Below are positions 7,968 to 16,210 of a DNA stretch of 64,000 nt, piece by piece (within the stretch, counting starts at the first letter, position 1; every line of letters begins with the position of its first letter). The notes below the pieces were generated by a model. That model was not told the DNA's origin, searched no databases, and saw only the letters and a program-made list of their open reading frames with translations. A program made the translations under genes and the position numbers. The DNA comes from Nocardia sp. CDC159 (GTDB taxonomy: Bacteria; Actinomycetota; Actinomycetes; Mycobacteriales; Mycobacteriaceae): the NCBI RefSeq assembly GCF_023740735.1, contig NZ_JAMRXH010000011.1, forward strand, positions 1 through 64,000, in the 5' to 3' direction.

Positions 7968-10163
7968 ATGATGTGGGGTATGACGAGGGTCACGGACGGT
8001 ACTCGGAAGGTGTTGCGGACCTGCCCGCTGTGTGAGGCGGTTTGCGGGCTGGAGATCGGGCTCGATGCCGAGGGGCGGGTGGTGGAGGTTCGGGGGGATC
8101 GGGAGGATCCGTTCAGCGGGGGGTTCATATGTCCCAAGGGGGCCAGTCTCGGGCGGTTGGATGAGGATCCGGATCGGTTGACGGAGCCGATGATTCGGGA
8201 TCGGGGGACCGAGAGTTGGCGGGTGGCCTCCTGGGAGGAGGCCTTCGATCTGATTGCCGAGCGGTTTCCGGCGCTGGTCGCGAAGTACGGGCGGCAGTCG
8301 GCGGCGTTGTATCTGGGCAATCCGAATGCGCACACCATCGCGGGGGCGATGTACGTGCCGGTGCTGATCCGGGCGCTGAGTACCCGCAATCTCTATTCGG
8401 CCAGCACCGCCGATCAGATGCCCAAGCAGGTGGCCTCGGGGCTGATGTTCGGCGATCCGCTGACCGTCGCGGTGCCCGATCTCGATCGCACCGACTACCT
8501 GCTGATGCTCGGCGCCAATCCGCTGGAATCCAATGGATCGCTGTGCACCGCACCGGATTTCCCGGGTCGGTTGAAGGCGCTGCGCAAGCGGGGCGGGCGG
8601 TTCGTGGTGGTGGACCCGCGCCGCACGCGCACGGCCAAACTGGCCGATGAGCACCTGTTCATCCGGCCCGGCAGCGATGCCTACCTGCTGTTCGGCATCG
8701 TGCACACGCTGTTCGCGGAGGGGCTGACCCAGGTGCGCGTCGACGCGAACGGCATCGAGGAGGTCCGCGCCGCGGCCGAGCCGTTCACCCCGCAGGTGGT
8801 GGCCGAGCGCACCGGCATCGCGGCCGAGACCATCGTGCGGCTGGCCCGTGACCTGGCCGCCGCGCCGACCGCGGCCGTCTATGCCCGAATCGGCACCTGC
8901 ACCGCGGAATTCGGCACGCTCACCCAGTGGCTGGTCGATGTGATCAACGTGCTCACCGGCAATCTCGACCGGCCCGGCGGCGCCATGTTCGCCACCCCCG
9001 CCGCCCTGGGCATCGTCCGTACCCGCCCGTTCCGCACCGGCCGCTGGACCAGCCGGGTGCGCGAATTGCCCGAGGCCATGGGCGAATTCCCGATCGCGAC
9101 GCTGGCAGAGGAGATCCGCACCCCGGGCGAGGGGCAGGTGCGAGCGCTGATCACGGTCGCGGGCAATCCGGTCCTCTCCGCGCCCAGCGGCGCGCGCCTG
9201 GACGCGGCGCTGGCCGAACTCGAGTTCATGGTCAGCGTGGATCGCTACCTCAACGAGACCACCCGCCACGCCGACGTCATCCTGCCGCCCCCGCGCACCC
9301 TGCAATCGCCGCATTACGACTTCGCCCTGCTGCAGTTCGCGGTGCACAACTACGCCCGCTACTCCCGGCCGGTGCTGCCGCTCGGCGACCGGCCCTCGGA
9401 ACCGGAGATCCTGGCGCGGCTCGCGCTCGCGATCTCGGGACAGCCATCCGAACCGGGCCGCGATCCGCTGGCGGTCGTCGACGAACTGGTCATCGCCGGA
9501 ACCCTGCACAAGGCGGGCCTGCTGGACCGGCGCGGGGAGTTGCTGGGCGACAACAGCACCGAACAGCGCATCGATATGATGCTGCGCCTGGGCCCCTATG
9601 GCGAATGGCGCGGCGGGTCGCTCAATCTGCGGGTCCTGCTGGACAATCCGCACGGCATCGATCTGGGACCGCTGCGCCCGCGGCTGCCCGAGAACCTGCT
9701 CACCGCGTCGAAACGGGTGGAACTCGCACCGCCGCAACTGCTCGCGGACGTCGACCGGCTGCGCGCCGGACTCGGCACGGCCGCCCCGCAAATCGTCCTG
9801 ATCGGGCGCCGCCAGCTGCGCTCCAACAACAGCTGGATGCACAACGTCTCGACCCTGGTCGGCGGCTCCAACACCTGCACCCTGCACATACATCCCGACG
9901 ATGTGTCCCGGCTCGGGCTGGACGGGCAGGCGGTGATCGAATCGGCGGCGGGCAGTCTCACGGTCCCGCTGGAACCGACCGACGAGATCATGCCCGGCGT
10001 CGTCAGCCTGCCGCACGGCTGGGGTCATGCCGACAGCACCCAGGCGGTGGCCCGCGCTCACGCCGGTGTGAATGCCAATGTGCTGACCGATGATTCCCAG
10101 GTCGACGTGCCCTCGGGCAATGCGGTGTTCAACGGTGTGCCGGTGACGCTGTCCCCGGCCTGA
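7968..10163 (+). CDS. molybdopterin-dependent oxidoreductase (DMSO reductase superfamily)
   Basis: The roughly 731-residue product carries an N-terminal [4Fe-4S] site (CPLCEAVCGLEI with a fourth Cys in FICPKG), the catalytic molybdopterin domain (QSAALYLGNPNAHT, LMLGANPLESNGS, VVVDPRRTRTAKLADEH, HADVILPPP) and a C-terminal molybdopterin dinucleotide-binding domain (from GRRQLRSNNSWMHN). It is of the formate-dehydrogenase/nitrate-reductase-like cytoplasmic type and has no Tat signal. The substrate cannot be told from sequence. The ATG at 7968 is favoured because GGGGGTGG lies just upstream; the ATG at 7980 is an alternative. No partner subunits or cofactor genes adjoin it, so it probably works alone or with a distant ferredoxin. 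Confidence 0.85.
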   Translation: MMWGMTRVTDGTRKVLRTCPLCEAVCGLEIGLDAEGRVVEVRGDREDPFSGGFICPKGASLGRLDEDPDRLTEPMIRDRGTESWRVASWEEAFDLIAERFPALVAKYGRQSAALYLGNPNAHTIAGAMYVPVLIRALSTRNLYSASTADQMPKQVASGLMFGDPLTVAVPDLDRTDYLLMLGANPLESNGSLCTAPDFPGRLKALRKRGGRFVVVDPRRTRTAKLADEHLFIRPGSDAYLLFGIVHTLFAEGLTQVRVDANGIEEVRAAAEPFTPQVVAERTGIAAETIVRLARDLAAAPTAAVYARIGTCTAEFGTLTQWLVDVINVLTGNLDRPGGAMFATPAALGIVRTRPFRTGRWTSRVRELPEAMGEFPIATLAEEIRTPGEGQVRALITVAGNPVLSAPSGARLDAALAELEFMVSVDRYLNETTRHADVILPPPRTLQSPHYDFALLQFAVHNYARYSRPVLPLGDRPSEPEILARLALAISGQPSEPGRDPLAVVDELVIAGTLHKAGLLDRRGELLGDNSTEQRIDMMLRLGPYGEWRGGSLNLRVLLDNPHGIDLGPLRPRLPENLLTASKRVELAPPQLLADVDRLRAGLGTAAPQIVLIGRRQLRSNNSWMHNVSTLVGGSNTCTLHIHPDDVSRLGLDGQAVIESAAGSLTVPLEPTDEIMPGVVSLPHGWGHADSTQAVARAHAGVNANVLTDDSQVDVPSGNAVFNGVPVTLSPA

Positions 10164-10228
10164 CCGACGGGTCGGCTTGTGCAAGGGGGATGACCGACTG
10201 GTCGCCTCGGACAAGATCGGGCCAACCC

Positions 10229-10285
10229 GCAATCGTGACAACGCACGATTGCGAAAACCTCGGCGTTCCAACCGAACTGGAACGC
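10229..10285. promoter_or_regulatory. two adjacent palindromes upstream of the PNPOx gene
   Basis: The 322-base gap 10164-10485 has no gene but holds two perfect inverted repeats: GCAATCGTG/CACGATTGC (10229-10237 and 10244-10252, 6-base loop) and GCGTTCCA/TGGAACGC (10263-10270 and 10278-10285, 7-base loop). They could be operators or RNA stems. Nothing else stands out in the gap apart from a small CCGAC/GTCGG hairpin just after the upstream gene. Confidence 0.5.
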
Positions 10286-10485
10286 ACACCGCTTCGCGCC
10301 GGACGGCATCGAGTCAGCAACCCGAAAACAGGCCCTTGTCGGGGCCGCGGCACCGGCGCATGCTCGGTCGAACGGGTGAACCGGTCGCCCGCCGCCCCAA
10401 CGTCGTCGGCGGCGGGCCAGCCGGTTTACCCGTGCGAAACGCGAATAATAATGTGCGGATCTCGGCTATCCCGAGGGGGTGCGCG

Positions 10486-11094
10486 ATGCCCGGTACGCGA
10501 TACGGCAGCGACGGTGAGCGGGAGCTCCAGATGCGCTGCGGAACTCGGGACCGCGCCGAGCGCTTCTACTCCGACCAGGTGCTGGATCGGCTGAACCCGA
10601 GGATGATCGACTTCGTGCGGCGGATGGACATGGCCTTCATCGCCACCGCCGACCGGCACGGGGAATGCGATGCCAGCTTCCGGGCGGGCAAACCCGGCTT
10701 CCTCCACATCGTCGACGAGCGCACCATCGCCTATCCCGAGTATCGCGGCAATGGCGTCCTGGCGAGTCTGGGCAACATCGTGGACAACCCCCATATCGGC
10801 ATCCTGCTGATCGACTTCGTCGAGGACCTGATCGGCCTGCACATCAACGGCACCGCCCGCATCGTGGCGGATTCGGTGCTGCGGCGCGGGGTGCCCGACC
10901 TGCCCCCGGCCGAGCGCGGGCGGGTCGCCGATCGCTGGGTGGTGGTGGACGTCGAAGAGGCCTATATCCACTGCCGCAAGCACATCCCGCATCTGGTGCC
11001 CGCGCGACGCGAGACGCGGCAGTGGGGAACCGACAGCGTCCGGGCCAAGGGCGGGGACTATTTCGGGGTGAAATCCGCGATCAGTGGATCTTGA
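10486..11094 (+). CDS. pyridoxamine 5'-phosphate oxidase-like flavoprotein
   Basis: The 202-residue product looks like a PNPOx-fold FMN- or F420-binding protein: FIATADRHGECDASFRAGKP and FLHIVDERTIAYPEYRGN, then LGNIVDNPHIGILLIDF and LHINGTARIV, are the usual split-barrel strands. A general redox or detoxifying role is likely but unproven. The ATG at 10486 follows GAGGGGG at good spacing; the open frame extends further upstream without a plausible start. The gene's last 14 bases overlap the end of the converging GtrA gene. Confidence 0.8.
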   Translation: MPGTRYGSDGERELQMRCGTRDRAERFYSDQVLDRLNPRMIDFVRRMDMAFIATADRHGECDASFRAGKPGFLHIVDERTIAYPEYRGNGVLASLGNIVDNPHIGILLIDFVEDLIGLHINGTARIVADSVLRRGVPDLPPAERGRVADRWVVVDVEEAYIHCRKHIPHLVPARRETRQWGTDSVRAKGGDYFGVKSAISGS

Positions 11095-11536
11095 AGATCA
11101 CCGCGCGCTGCACGATGAAATTGATCACGGTGGCGGTGCCCTGCGCGATGACGAAGGCCAGTGGCTTGCGCCACCAGTCGTCCGGCAGGGCGTAGAACAG
11201 GATCTGATTGATACCGACCTGGACCGCGAAGGTGACCGCGTAGAGGGCGACGACGGCCAGGAAGCGCTTGCGGCTGGGCTCGGCTCGGAAGGTCCAGCGG
11301 CGATTGATCAGATACGCGGTGGTCGTGCCCGCGATGAAGCTGATCGACTTGGCCACCGCGACCGGCAGCCCCACCAGTTCGAGCAGCAGCATGTAGAGGC
11401 CGAAGTCGATGATCGCGGAGAACCCGCCCGACAGCACGAAGCGAACGATCTGCGTCTTCAGGTCGACGTCCGTACCGCCCGGCTCGTCCACCAGCGGCAG
11501 CTCGGGTGGCAGGGGCAGATGGGGTTCCGCGGTCAC
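11081..11536 (-). CDS. GtrA family membrane protein (Rv3789-like)
   Basis: The 151-residue protein has four predicted membrane helices and the GtrA signature (RFVLSGGFSAIIDFGLYML, INRRWTF, QRAVIFKI). It matches mycobacterial Rv3789, which lies next to dprE1 and has been proposed either to help flip decaprenyl-phosphoryl-arabinose or to recruit AftA. Here it is on the opposite strand, divergent from dprE1, whereas in M. tuberculosis it is co-directional as I recall. The 93-base gap between them must hold both promoters. The function is inferred from neighbourhood and family. Confidence 0.88.
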   Translation of the reverse strand: MTAEPHLPLPPELPLVDEPGGTDVDLKTQIVRFVLSGGFSAIIDFGLYMLLLELVGLPVAVAKSISFIAGTTTAYLINRRWTFRAEPSRKRFLAVVALYAVTFAVQVGINQILFYALPDDWWRKPLAFVIAQGTATVINFIVQRAVIFKIH

Positions 11537-11629
11537 GGGCTCGACTCTAACCGGGTCGGCGGGTCACAGCCGTCCCTGGCGTGACGCTTGCGACAAAGGG
11601 CCCAAGGTTCGGCCATACCTGTAGCCTCT

Positions 11630-13090
11630 ATGCCGATGTCCACGAAAGCTCAGACCTCCACCGCCGCGGGTTCTGCCGATACGGCCAGCGACGCCGTATA
11701 CGCGCTTCCGACGCGCACCCGCAGGCTGACCGGATGGGGTCGCACCGCACCAACCTCCGCCGAAGTGCTTTCGACCAGCGATCCGGAGCTGATCGTCAAA
11801 GCCGTTTCCATGGTGGCGGAGGACAACGAATCCAAGCCGCCGCATCTGCGGCGCGGTGTCATCGCGCGCGGACTCGGCCGGTCCTACGGTGACAACGCGC
11901 AGAACGCGGGTGGTCTCGTCGTCGACATGACCGCGCTGAACAACATCCACAAGATCGACCGCGACAGTCGGCTGGTCGATGTGGACGCGGGCGTGAACCT
12001 GGATCAGCTGATGAAGGCGGCGCTGCCGTTCGGGCTGTGGGTGCCGGTGCTGCCGGGTACCCGGCAGGTCACCGTCGGCGGGGCCATCGGCTCCGATATC
12101 CACGGTAAGAACCATCACAGCGCCGGTAGCTTCGGCAATCACGTGCGCTCGATGGATCTGCTCACCGCCGACGGCACGGTCCACCACATCACCCCCAAGC
12201 GCAATGCCAAGCTGTTCTGGGCCACCATCGGCGGCTGCGGGCTCACCGGCATCATCCTGCGGGCCACGATCGAGATGACGCCCACCGAGACCGCGTACTT
12301 CATCGCCGACGGCGATGTCACCGAGAGCCTCGACGACACCATCGCCTTCCACAGCGACGGCTCCGAGGATCGTTACGAGTACAGCTCGGCGTGGTTCGAC
12401 GCGATCAGCCCGCCGCCGAAGCTGGGGCGCGCGGCCATCTCCCGGGGCAATCTGGCCAAGCTGGATCAGCTGCCGAAGAAATTGCAGGCCGATCCGCTCA
12501 AGTTCAATGGCAAGACGTTCTTCACGCTGCCGGACATCTTCCCCAACGGCCTGGCCAACAAGTACACCTTCACCCCCATCGGTGAGCTCTGGTACCGCAA
12601 GTCGGGCACCTACCGGGGGAAGGTCCAGAATCTGACGCAGTTCTACCACCCGCTGGACATGCTGGGTGAGTGGAATCGCGGTTACGGCTCGAATGGCTTC
12701 CTGCAGTACCAGTTCGTGGTTCCGCCCGAGGCGGTCGAGGAGTTCAAGAGCATCATCCGGGACATCCAGACGTCGGGGTTCTACTCGTTCCTCAACGTGT
12801 TCAAGCTGTTCGGGCCGGGTAATCAGGCCCCGCTGAGCTTCCCGATGCCGGGCTGGAACATCTGCGTGGACTTCCCGATCAAGGCTGGGCTCAACGAGTT
12901 CGTCTCCGAATTGGACCGGCGGGTTCTGGAATTCGGTGGGCGGCTCTACACCGGCAAGGACTCCCGGGCCACCGCGGAGACCTTCCACAAGATGTACCCG
13001 CGGATCGACGAGTGGATCAAGGTCCGCCGAAGTGTCGATCCCACAGGCGTTTTCATGTCCGATATGGCGAGAAGGCTGGAGCTGCAATAG
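11630..13090 (+). CDS. dprE1: decaprenylphosphoryl-beta-D-ribose 2'-epimerase, oxidase subunit
   Basis: DprE1 is an FAD enzyme that oxidises decaprenyl-phosphoryl-ribose to the 2'-keto form, the first half of making the arabinose donor DPA. The roughly 486-residue product has the FAD-binding motif RGLGRSYGDNAQN, the His-bearing GKNHHSAGSFGNHV, and the C-terminal active-site stretch APLSFPMPGWNICVDFPI. The Cys in that stretch (residue about 412, codon 12863-12865) corresponds to the residue bound covalently by benzothiazinones in mycobacteria. KDSR keeps the catalytic Lys. ATGs at 11630 and 11636 are both possible; neither has a ribosome-binding site, so a leaderless start is plausible. The stop overlaps the dprE2 start (TAGTG). 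Confidence 0.96.
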   Translation: MPMSTKAQTSTAAGSADTASDAVYALPTRTRRLTGWGRTAPTSAEVLSTSDPELIVKAVSMVAEDNESKPPHLRRGVIARGLGRSYGDNAQNAGGLVVDMTALNNIHKIDRDSRLVDVDAGVNLDQLMKAALPFGLWVPVLPGTRQVTVGGAIGSDIHGKNHHSAGSFGNHVRSMDLLTADGTVHHITPKRNAKLFWATIGGCGLTGIILRATIEMTPTETAYFIADGDVTESLDDTIAFHSDGSEDRYEYSSAWFDAISPPPKLGRAAISRGNLAKLDQLPKKLQADPLKFNGKTFFTLPDIFPNGLANKYTFTPIGELWYRKSGTYRGKVQNLTQFYHPLDMLGEWNRGYGSNGFLQYQFVVPPEAVEEFKSIIRDIQTSGFYSFLNVFKLFGPGNQAPLSFPMPGWNICVDFPIKAGLNEFVSELDRRVLEFGGRLYTGKDSRATAETFHKMYPRIDEWIKVRRSVDPTGVFMSDMARRLELQ

Positions 13091-13851
13091 TGATCAACGC
13101 GGTAGGGAACCCGCAGGCGATTCTGCTCCTGGGTGGCACCTCGGAGATCGGTCTCGCGATCGTGTCCGAATATCTGAAGAAGGGCCCGGCGCGGGTGATT
13201 CTCGCGGCGCTGCCGAATGATCCGCTGCGCGCGGACGCGGTCGCGCACGTGGAGGCGGCGGGTGCGTCGAAGGTCGAGGTCATCGACTTCGACGCGCTGG
13301 AGACCGACAGCCATCCCAAGGTGATCGACGAGGCGTGGGCCGCGGGCGATATCGACGTCGCGATCGTGGCCTTCGGCATCGACGGCGACGGCGAGGAGTT
13401 CTGGCAGAACCAGCGCAAGGCCGTGCAGATGGCCGGGATCAACTACACCGCCGGGGTTTCGGTGGGTGTGCTGCTGGCCGAGAAGATGAAGGCGCAGGGC
13501 TACGGCCGCATCCTGGTCATGTCCTCGGTGGCCGGTGAGCGCGTCCGCCGCTTCAACTTCGTCTACGGTTCCACCAAGGCCGGTCTCGACGGTTTCTACC
13601 TCGGCCTCGGCGAGGCGCTGCGCCCCTTCGGCCCGCGCGTCACGGTGATCCGCCCCGGCCAGGTCCGCACCAAACTCTCCGCCCACGTGCAGGAGAACGC
13701 CCTCACCGTGGACAAGGAAGAGGTGGCCGCCCTCGCGGTCGCGGCCTCGGAGAAGGGCCGCGAAATCGTCTGGGCGCCGGGCACCATCCGCTGGGTGATG
13801 GCAATCCTGCGTCACATCCCGCGCCCTTTCTTCCGCAAGCTGCCGATCTGA
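13090..13851 (+). CDS. dprE2: decaprenylphosphoryl-2-keto-ribose reductase
   Basis: DprE2 is a short-chain dehydrogenase that reduces the keto intermediate from DprE1 with NADH, giving decaprenyl-phosphoryl-arabinose. The 253-residue product has the nucleotide motif LLLGGTSEIGLAI, the catalytic YGSTKAGLDGFY, and a C-terminal half (LRHIPRPFFRKLPI) almost the same as the mycobacterial protein. The GTG at 13090 overlaps the dprE1 stop by one base and reproduces the family N-terminus (V/M-x-AVGNPQ), so tight co-translation is likely. Confidence 0.96.
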   Translation: MINAVGNPQAILLLGGTSEIGLAIVSEYLKKGPARVILAALPNDPLRADAVAHVEAAGASKVEVIDFDALETDSHPKVIDEAWAAGDIDVAIVAFGIDGDGEEFWQNQRKAVQMAGINYTAGVSVGVLLAEKMKAQGYGRILVMSSVAGERVRRFNFVYGSTKAGLDGFYLGLGEALRPFGPRVTVIRPGQVRTKLSAHVQENALTVDKEEVAALAVAASEKGREIVWAPGTIRWVMAILRHIPRPFFRKLPI

Positions 13852-13866
13852 GGGCTTCGGCGTGGA

Positions 13867-13900
13867 CCTCGGCGCGGCGCCTGGGGGCGCCGCGCCGAGG
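13867..13900. terminator. strong stem-loop between dprE2 and aftA
   Basis: A perfect 15-bp stem (CCTCGGCGCGGCGCC / GGCGCCGCGCCGAGG) with a 4-base loop lies 15 bases after dprE2. There is no T run after it. It may end or attenuate the dprE transcript, or stabilise its 3' end. The rest of the 236-base gap contains short GTCGAGGAAATCGAGG-like repeats. Confidence 0.6.
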
Positions 13901-14087
13901 TAATCGAGGAGAAACGACACCGTCGAGGAAATCGAGGGCGAAGCCGATTCCGTCGCGGTAGTCGGGGGCGACCTGTGCCCGGCATGTGGGGCGCCACTGG
14001 GCGCAGGGCGGGGGTGTCGGGTATCGGGGGTGGGCGCGGTTAGGCTGGCGCACGGCTGATCACGGGCGACAGGAAACCGGAGGCGGC

Positions 14088-16058
14088 GTGCGGGCATTCG
14101 TGCGGCAGGTGGGTAGTGGGGTTGGGGAGGCCGTGGTCGCGGTCTTGGTTGCCGCGGTGGTGGGGGCGGTGGGTTTGTATGCGTTTTCGACCGTGGAGTG
14201 GCCTGCGTTCAATTCGTCGAATGTGACCCGGGCGCTGACCACGGTGGGGCAGGTGGGGGCGGCGGTGCTGCTGGTTGCCTCCGTGGTGTTGATTCGGGTG
14301 CGTCGGTGGCCATGGGGGGCGAAAGTGCTTGCCTGGGCGGGAATTTCGGGATTCGTGACGGTGACGCTCGGGATGCCGCTGGCGGCGACGAAGCTGTATC
14401 TGTTCGGCATTTCGGTGGATCAGGAGTTTCGGACCGAATATCTGACGCGGCTGACCGATTCGGCGGCGCTGCACGATATGACCTATGCGGAGCTGCCCGC
14501 GTTCTATCCGGCGGGGTGGTTCTGGCTGGGCGGGCGGGTGGCGAATCTGCTCGGCATGGCCGGATGGGAGGCGTTCAAGCCCTGGGCGATCGTGTCGCTG
14601 TCGATGGCGGCGACACTGGCGACGGTGTTGTGGTCCAAGCTGATTCGGGCGGATTGGGCCGTGGCGGTGGGGGCCGCGACCACGGCGGTGATGGTGGCCT
14701 TCGCCGCGCCGGAGGCCTACAGCGCGGTGCTGGTGATCCTGTTCGCGCCCGCCATGGTGCTGGCCTGGGGGGCGCTGTATCGGCCGGCGGAGTGGCTCGA
14801 AAAGTTCGACGCGGCAGGCGGTTCGGCGACCGCGCGCGGATGGGGCGCGGTGGTGGGGACCGGCCTGTTCGTCGGGGTGTCGGGCATGTTCTACACGTTG
14901 TTCTTCGCCGTCGCGGTGTTCACCGTGACGCTCATGGCAGTGCTGGCCTGGCTCGCGCTGCTGCTGCGGCGCCACGCCGACATGGTGCACCGGCGGCCGC
15001 GCGAGGGTGAGCCGGGTGCGCTGGGCCTGCTGGGCCCGATTCTGGTGCGGCTCATCGCGATCGGCGCGATCGCCGGTGCGCTGACCCTGATCACCTGGGG
15101 ACCGTGGCTGCTGCGGGCGGCGCGCGACCGGCCGCGCTCCTCGGGTGGTTCGGCCCTGCACTATCTGCCGGAATCGGGTTCCCGCCTGCCCTTCCCGATG
15201 TTCGACTTCACCCATCCGCTGCTCGGCGCGCTGTGCCTGCTCGGCACGGTCTGGCTGGTGCTGCGCGTCGGCAGTTCGCGGCGCGCCCAGGCGCTGAGCA
15301 TCTCGGTCGTCGCGATCTACCTGTGGGCGCTGGCCTCGATGGCGGTGACCGCCGCCGGGACGACGCTGCTGGCCTTCCGGCTCGAGCCGATCCTGCAGGT
15401 GCTGCTGGCCGCGGCGGGCGCGTTCGGCTTCGTGGAGGGTGCGCGGGCGATCTACCAGGTCTTCGATGAACCCGCCCGGATGCGCGGGGTGACCGCCGCG
15501 GTGGCGGTGCTCGGCGCGCTGGCCTTCACCCAGTCGATCCCGGCCGTGCTGGCGACCGAGATCACCACCGCGTACACCGATACCGACGGCGATGGCAAGC
15601 GCGCCGATCAGCGCAATCCCTCCGCGGTATCGCACTACCGGGCGATCGACGAGGCCCTGCTCGCACAGACCGGCCGCCCCCGCGACGCCACGGTGGTGCT
15701 GACCGCCGACACCAGCTTTCTGAGCTACTACCCCTACTACGGCTTCCAGGCGCTGACCTCGCACTACGCCAATCCGCTCGCCGACTTCCCCGCACGCGCG
15801 GCCGAGATCGAGCGCTGGAGCGAACGGAAGTCCCCGACCGACCTGCTCGAGGCGCTGAACCACTGCCCGTGGCGCGCGCCGGACGCATTCCTGTTCCGGC
15901 GCGGCGGCGACGAGTACACGCTGCGGCTGGCCGAGGACGTCTACCCCAACGATCCGAATGTGCGCCGCTACACCGTGGCCTTCCCCAAGACGCTGTTCGA
16001 GGATCCACATTTCCAGGTCACCGACATCGGCCCGTTCACCCTCGTGGTGCGCCGCTAG
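14088..16058 (+). CDS. aftA: galactan 5-O-arabinofuranosyltransferase AftA
   Basis: AftA is a GT-C membrane enzyme (GT85) that adds the first arabinofuranose to the galactan, using decaprenyl-phosphoryl-arabinose. The roughly 656-residue product has about 11 predicted helices in its first 500 residues and an exported C-terminal domain. The segment TEYLTRLTDSAALHDMTYAE in the first long loop, then PAFYPAGWFWLGGR, fits the family. The GTG at 14088, with GGAGG upstream, is chosen; the open frame extends further upstream without support. Position directly after dprE1-dprE2 matches mycobacterial order. Confidence 0.9.
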   Translation: MRAFVRQVGSGVGEAVVAVLVAAVVGAVGLYAFSTVEWPAFNSSNVTRALTTVGQVGAAVLLVASVVLIRVRRWPWGAKVLAWAGISGFVTVTLGMPLAATKLYLFGISVDQEFRTEYLTRLTDSAALHDMTYAELPAFYPAGWFWLGGRVANLLGMAGWEAFKPWAIVSLSMAATLATVLWSKLIRADWAVAVGAATTAVMVAFAAPEAYSAVLVILFAPAMVLAWGALYRPAEWLEKFDAAGGSATARGWGAVVGTGLFVGVSGMFYTLFFAVAVFTVTLMAVLAWLALLLRRHADMVHRRPREGEPGALGLLGPILVRLIAIGAIAGALTLITWGPWLLRAARDRPRSSGGSALHYLPESGSRLPFPMFDFTHPLLGALCLLGTVWLVLRVGSSRRAQALSISVVAIYLWALASMAVTAAGTTLLAFRLEPILQVLLAAAGAFGFVEGARAIYQVFDEPARMRGVTAAVAVLGALAFTQSIPAVLATEITTAYTDTDGDGKRADQRNPSAVSHYRAIDEALLAQTGRPRDATVVLTADTSFLSYYPYYGFQALTSHYANPLADFPARAAEIERWSERKSPTDLLEALNHCPWRAPDAFLFRRGGDEYTLRLAEDVYPNDPNVRRYTVAFPKTLFEDPHFQVTDIGPFTLVVRR

Positions 16059-16072
16059 CCGCGCTGTGGCCC

Positions 16073-16133
16073 TGTGCACAGCCCATTCGATCTGTGCATA
16101 ACACTGTGGAATTGTGGTGTTTCTTGTGGATAA
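16073..16133. promoter_or_regulatory. cluster of DnaA-box-like 9-mers
   Basis: The gap between aftA and the next gene contains TGTGCACAG (16073), TGTGCATAA (16093), TGTGGAATT (16105), TGTGGTGTT (16113) and TGTGGATAA (16125). The last is a perfect match to the reverse complement of the DnaA box TTATCCACA; TGTGCATAA differs by one base. All lie in the same orientation within about 60 bases of an unusually AT-rich stretch. DnaA binding is an inference. Confidence 0.45.
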
Positions 16134-16210
16134 CTCCTCGTTCGACCGACCGGTCCCCCGCGAAGTTCGGTAGCGTGGGCCGCTGATCGTCGGCTAGAGG
16201 AGTTTCACCT

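Noticed and set aside
7233..10289. Minus-strand open frame of 1018 codons
   Set aside because: It lies opposite the molybdopterin oxidoreductase and through the repeats; its translation is Arg/Gly/Gln-rich with no domain, a product of high GC third positions.
14040..16079. Minus-strand open frame of 679 codons
   Set aside because: Antisense to aftA, very rich in Arg, Gln, His and Gly, and without membrane segments or motifs.
16073..16133. Chromosomal replication origin
   Set aside because: Only one perfect DnaA box and no dnaA, dnaN or rpmH genes are near; the boxes are reported instead as a possible DnaA-binding locus.
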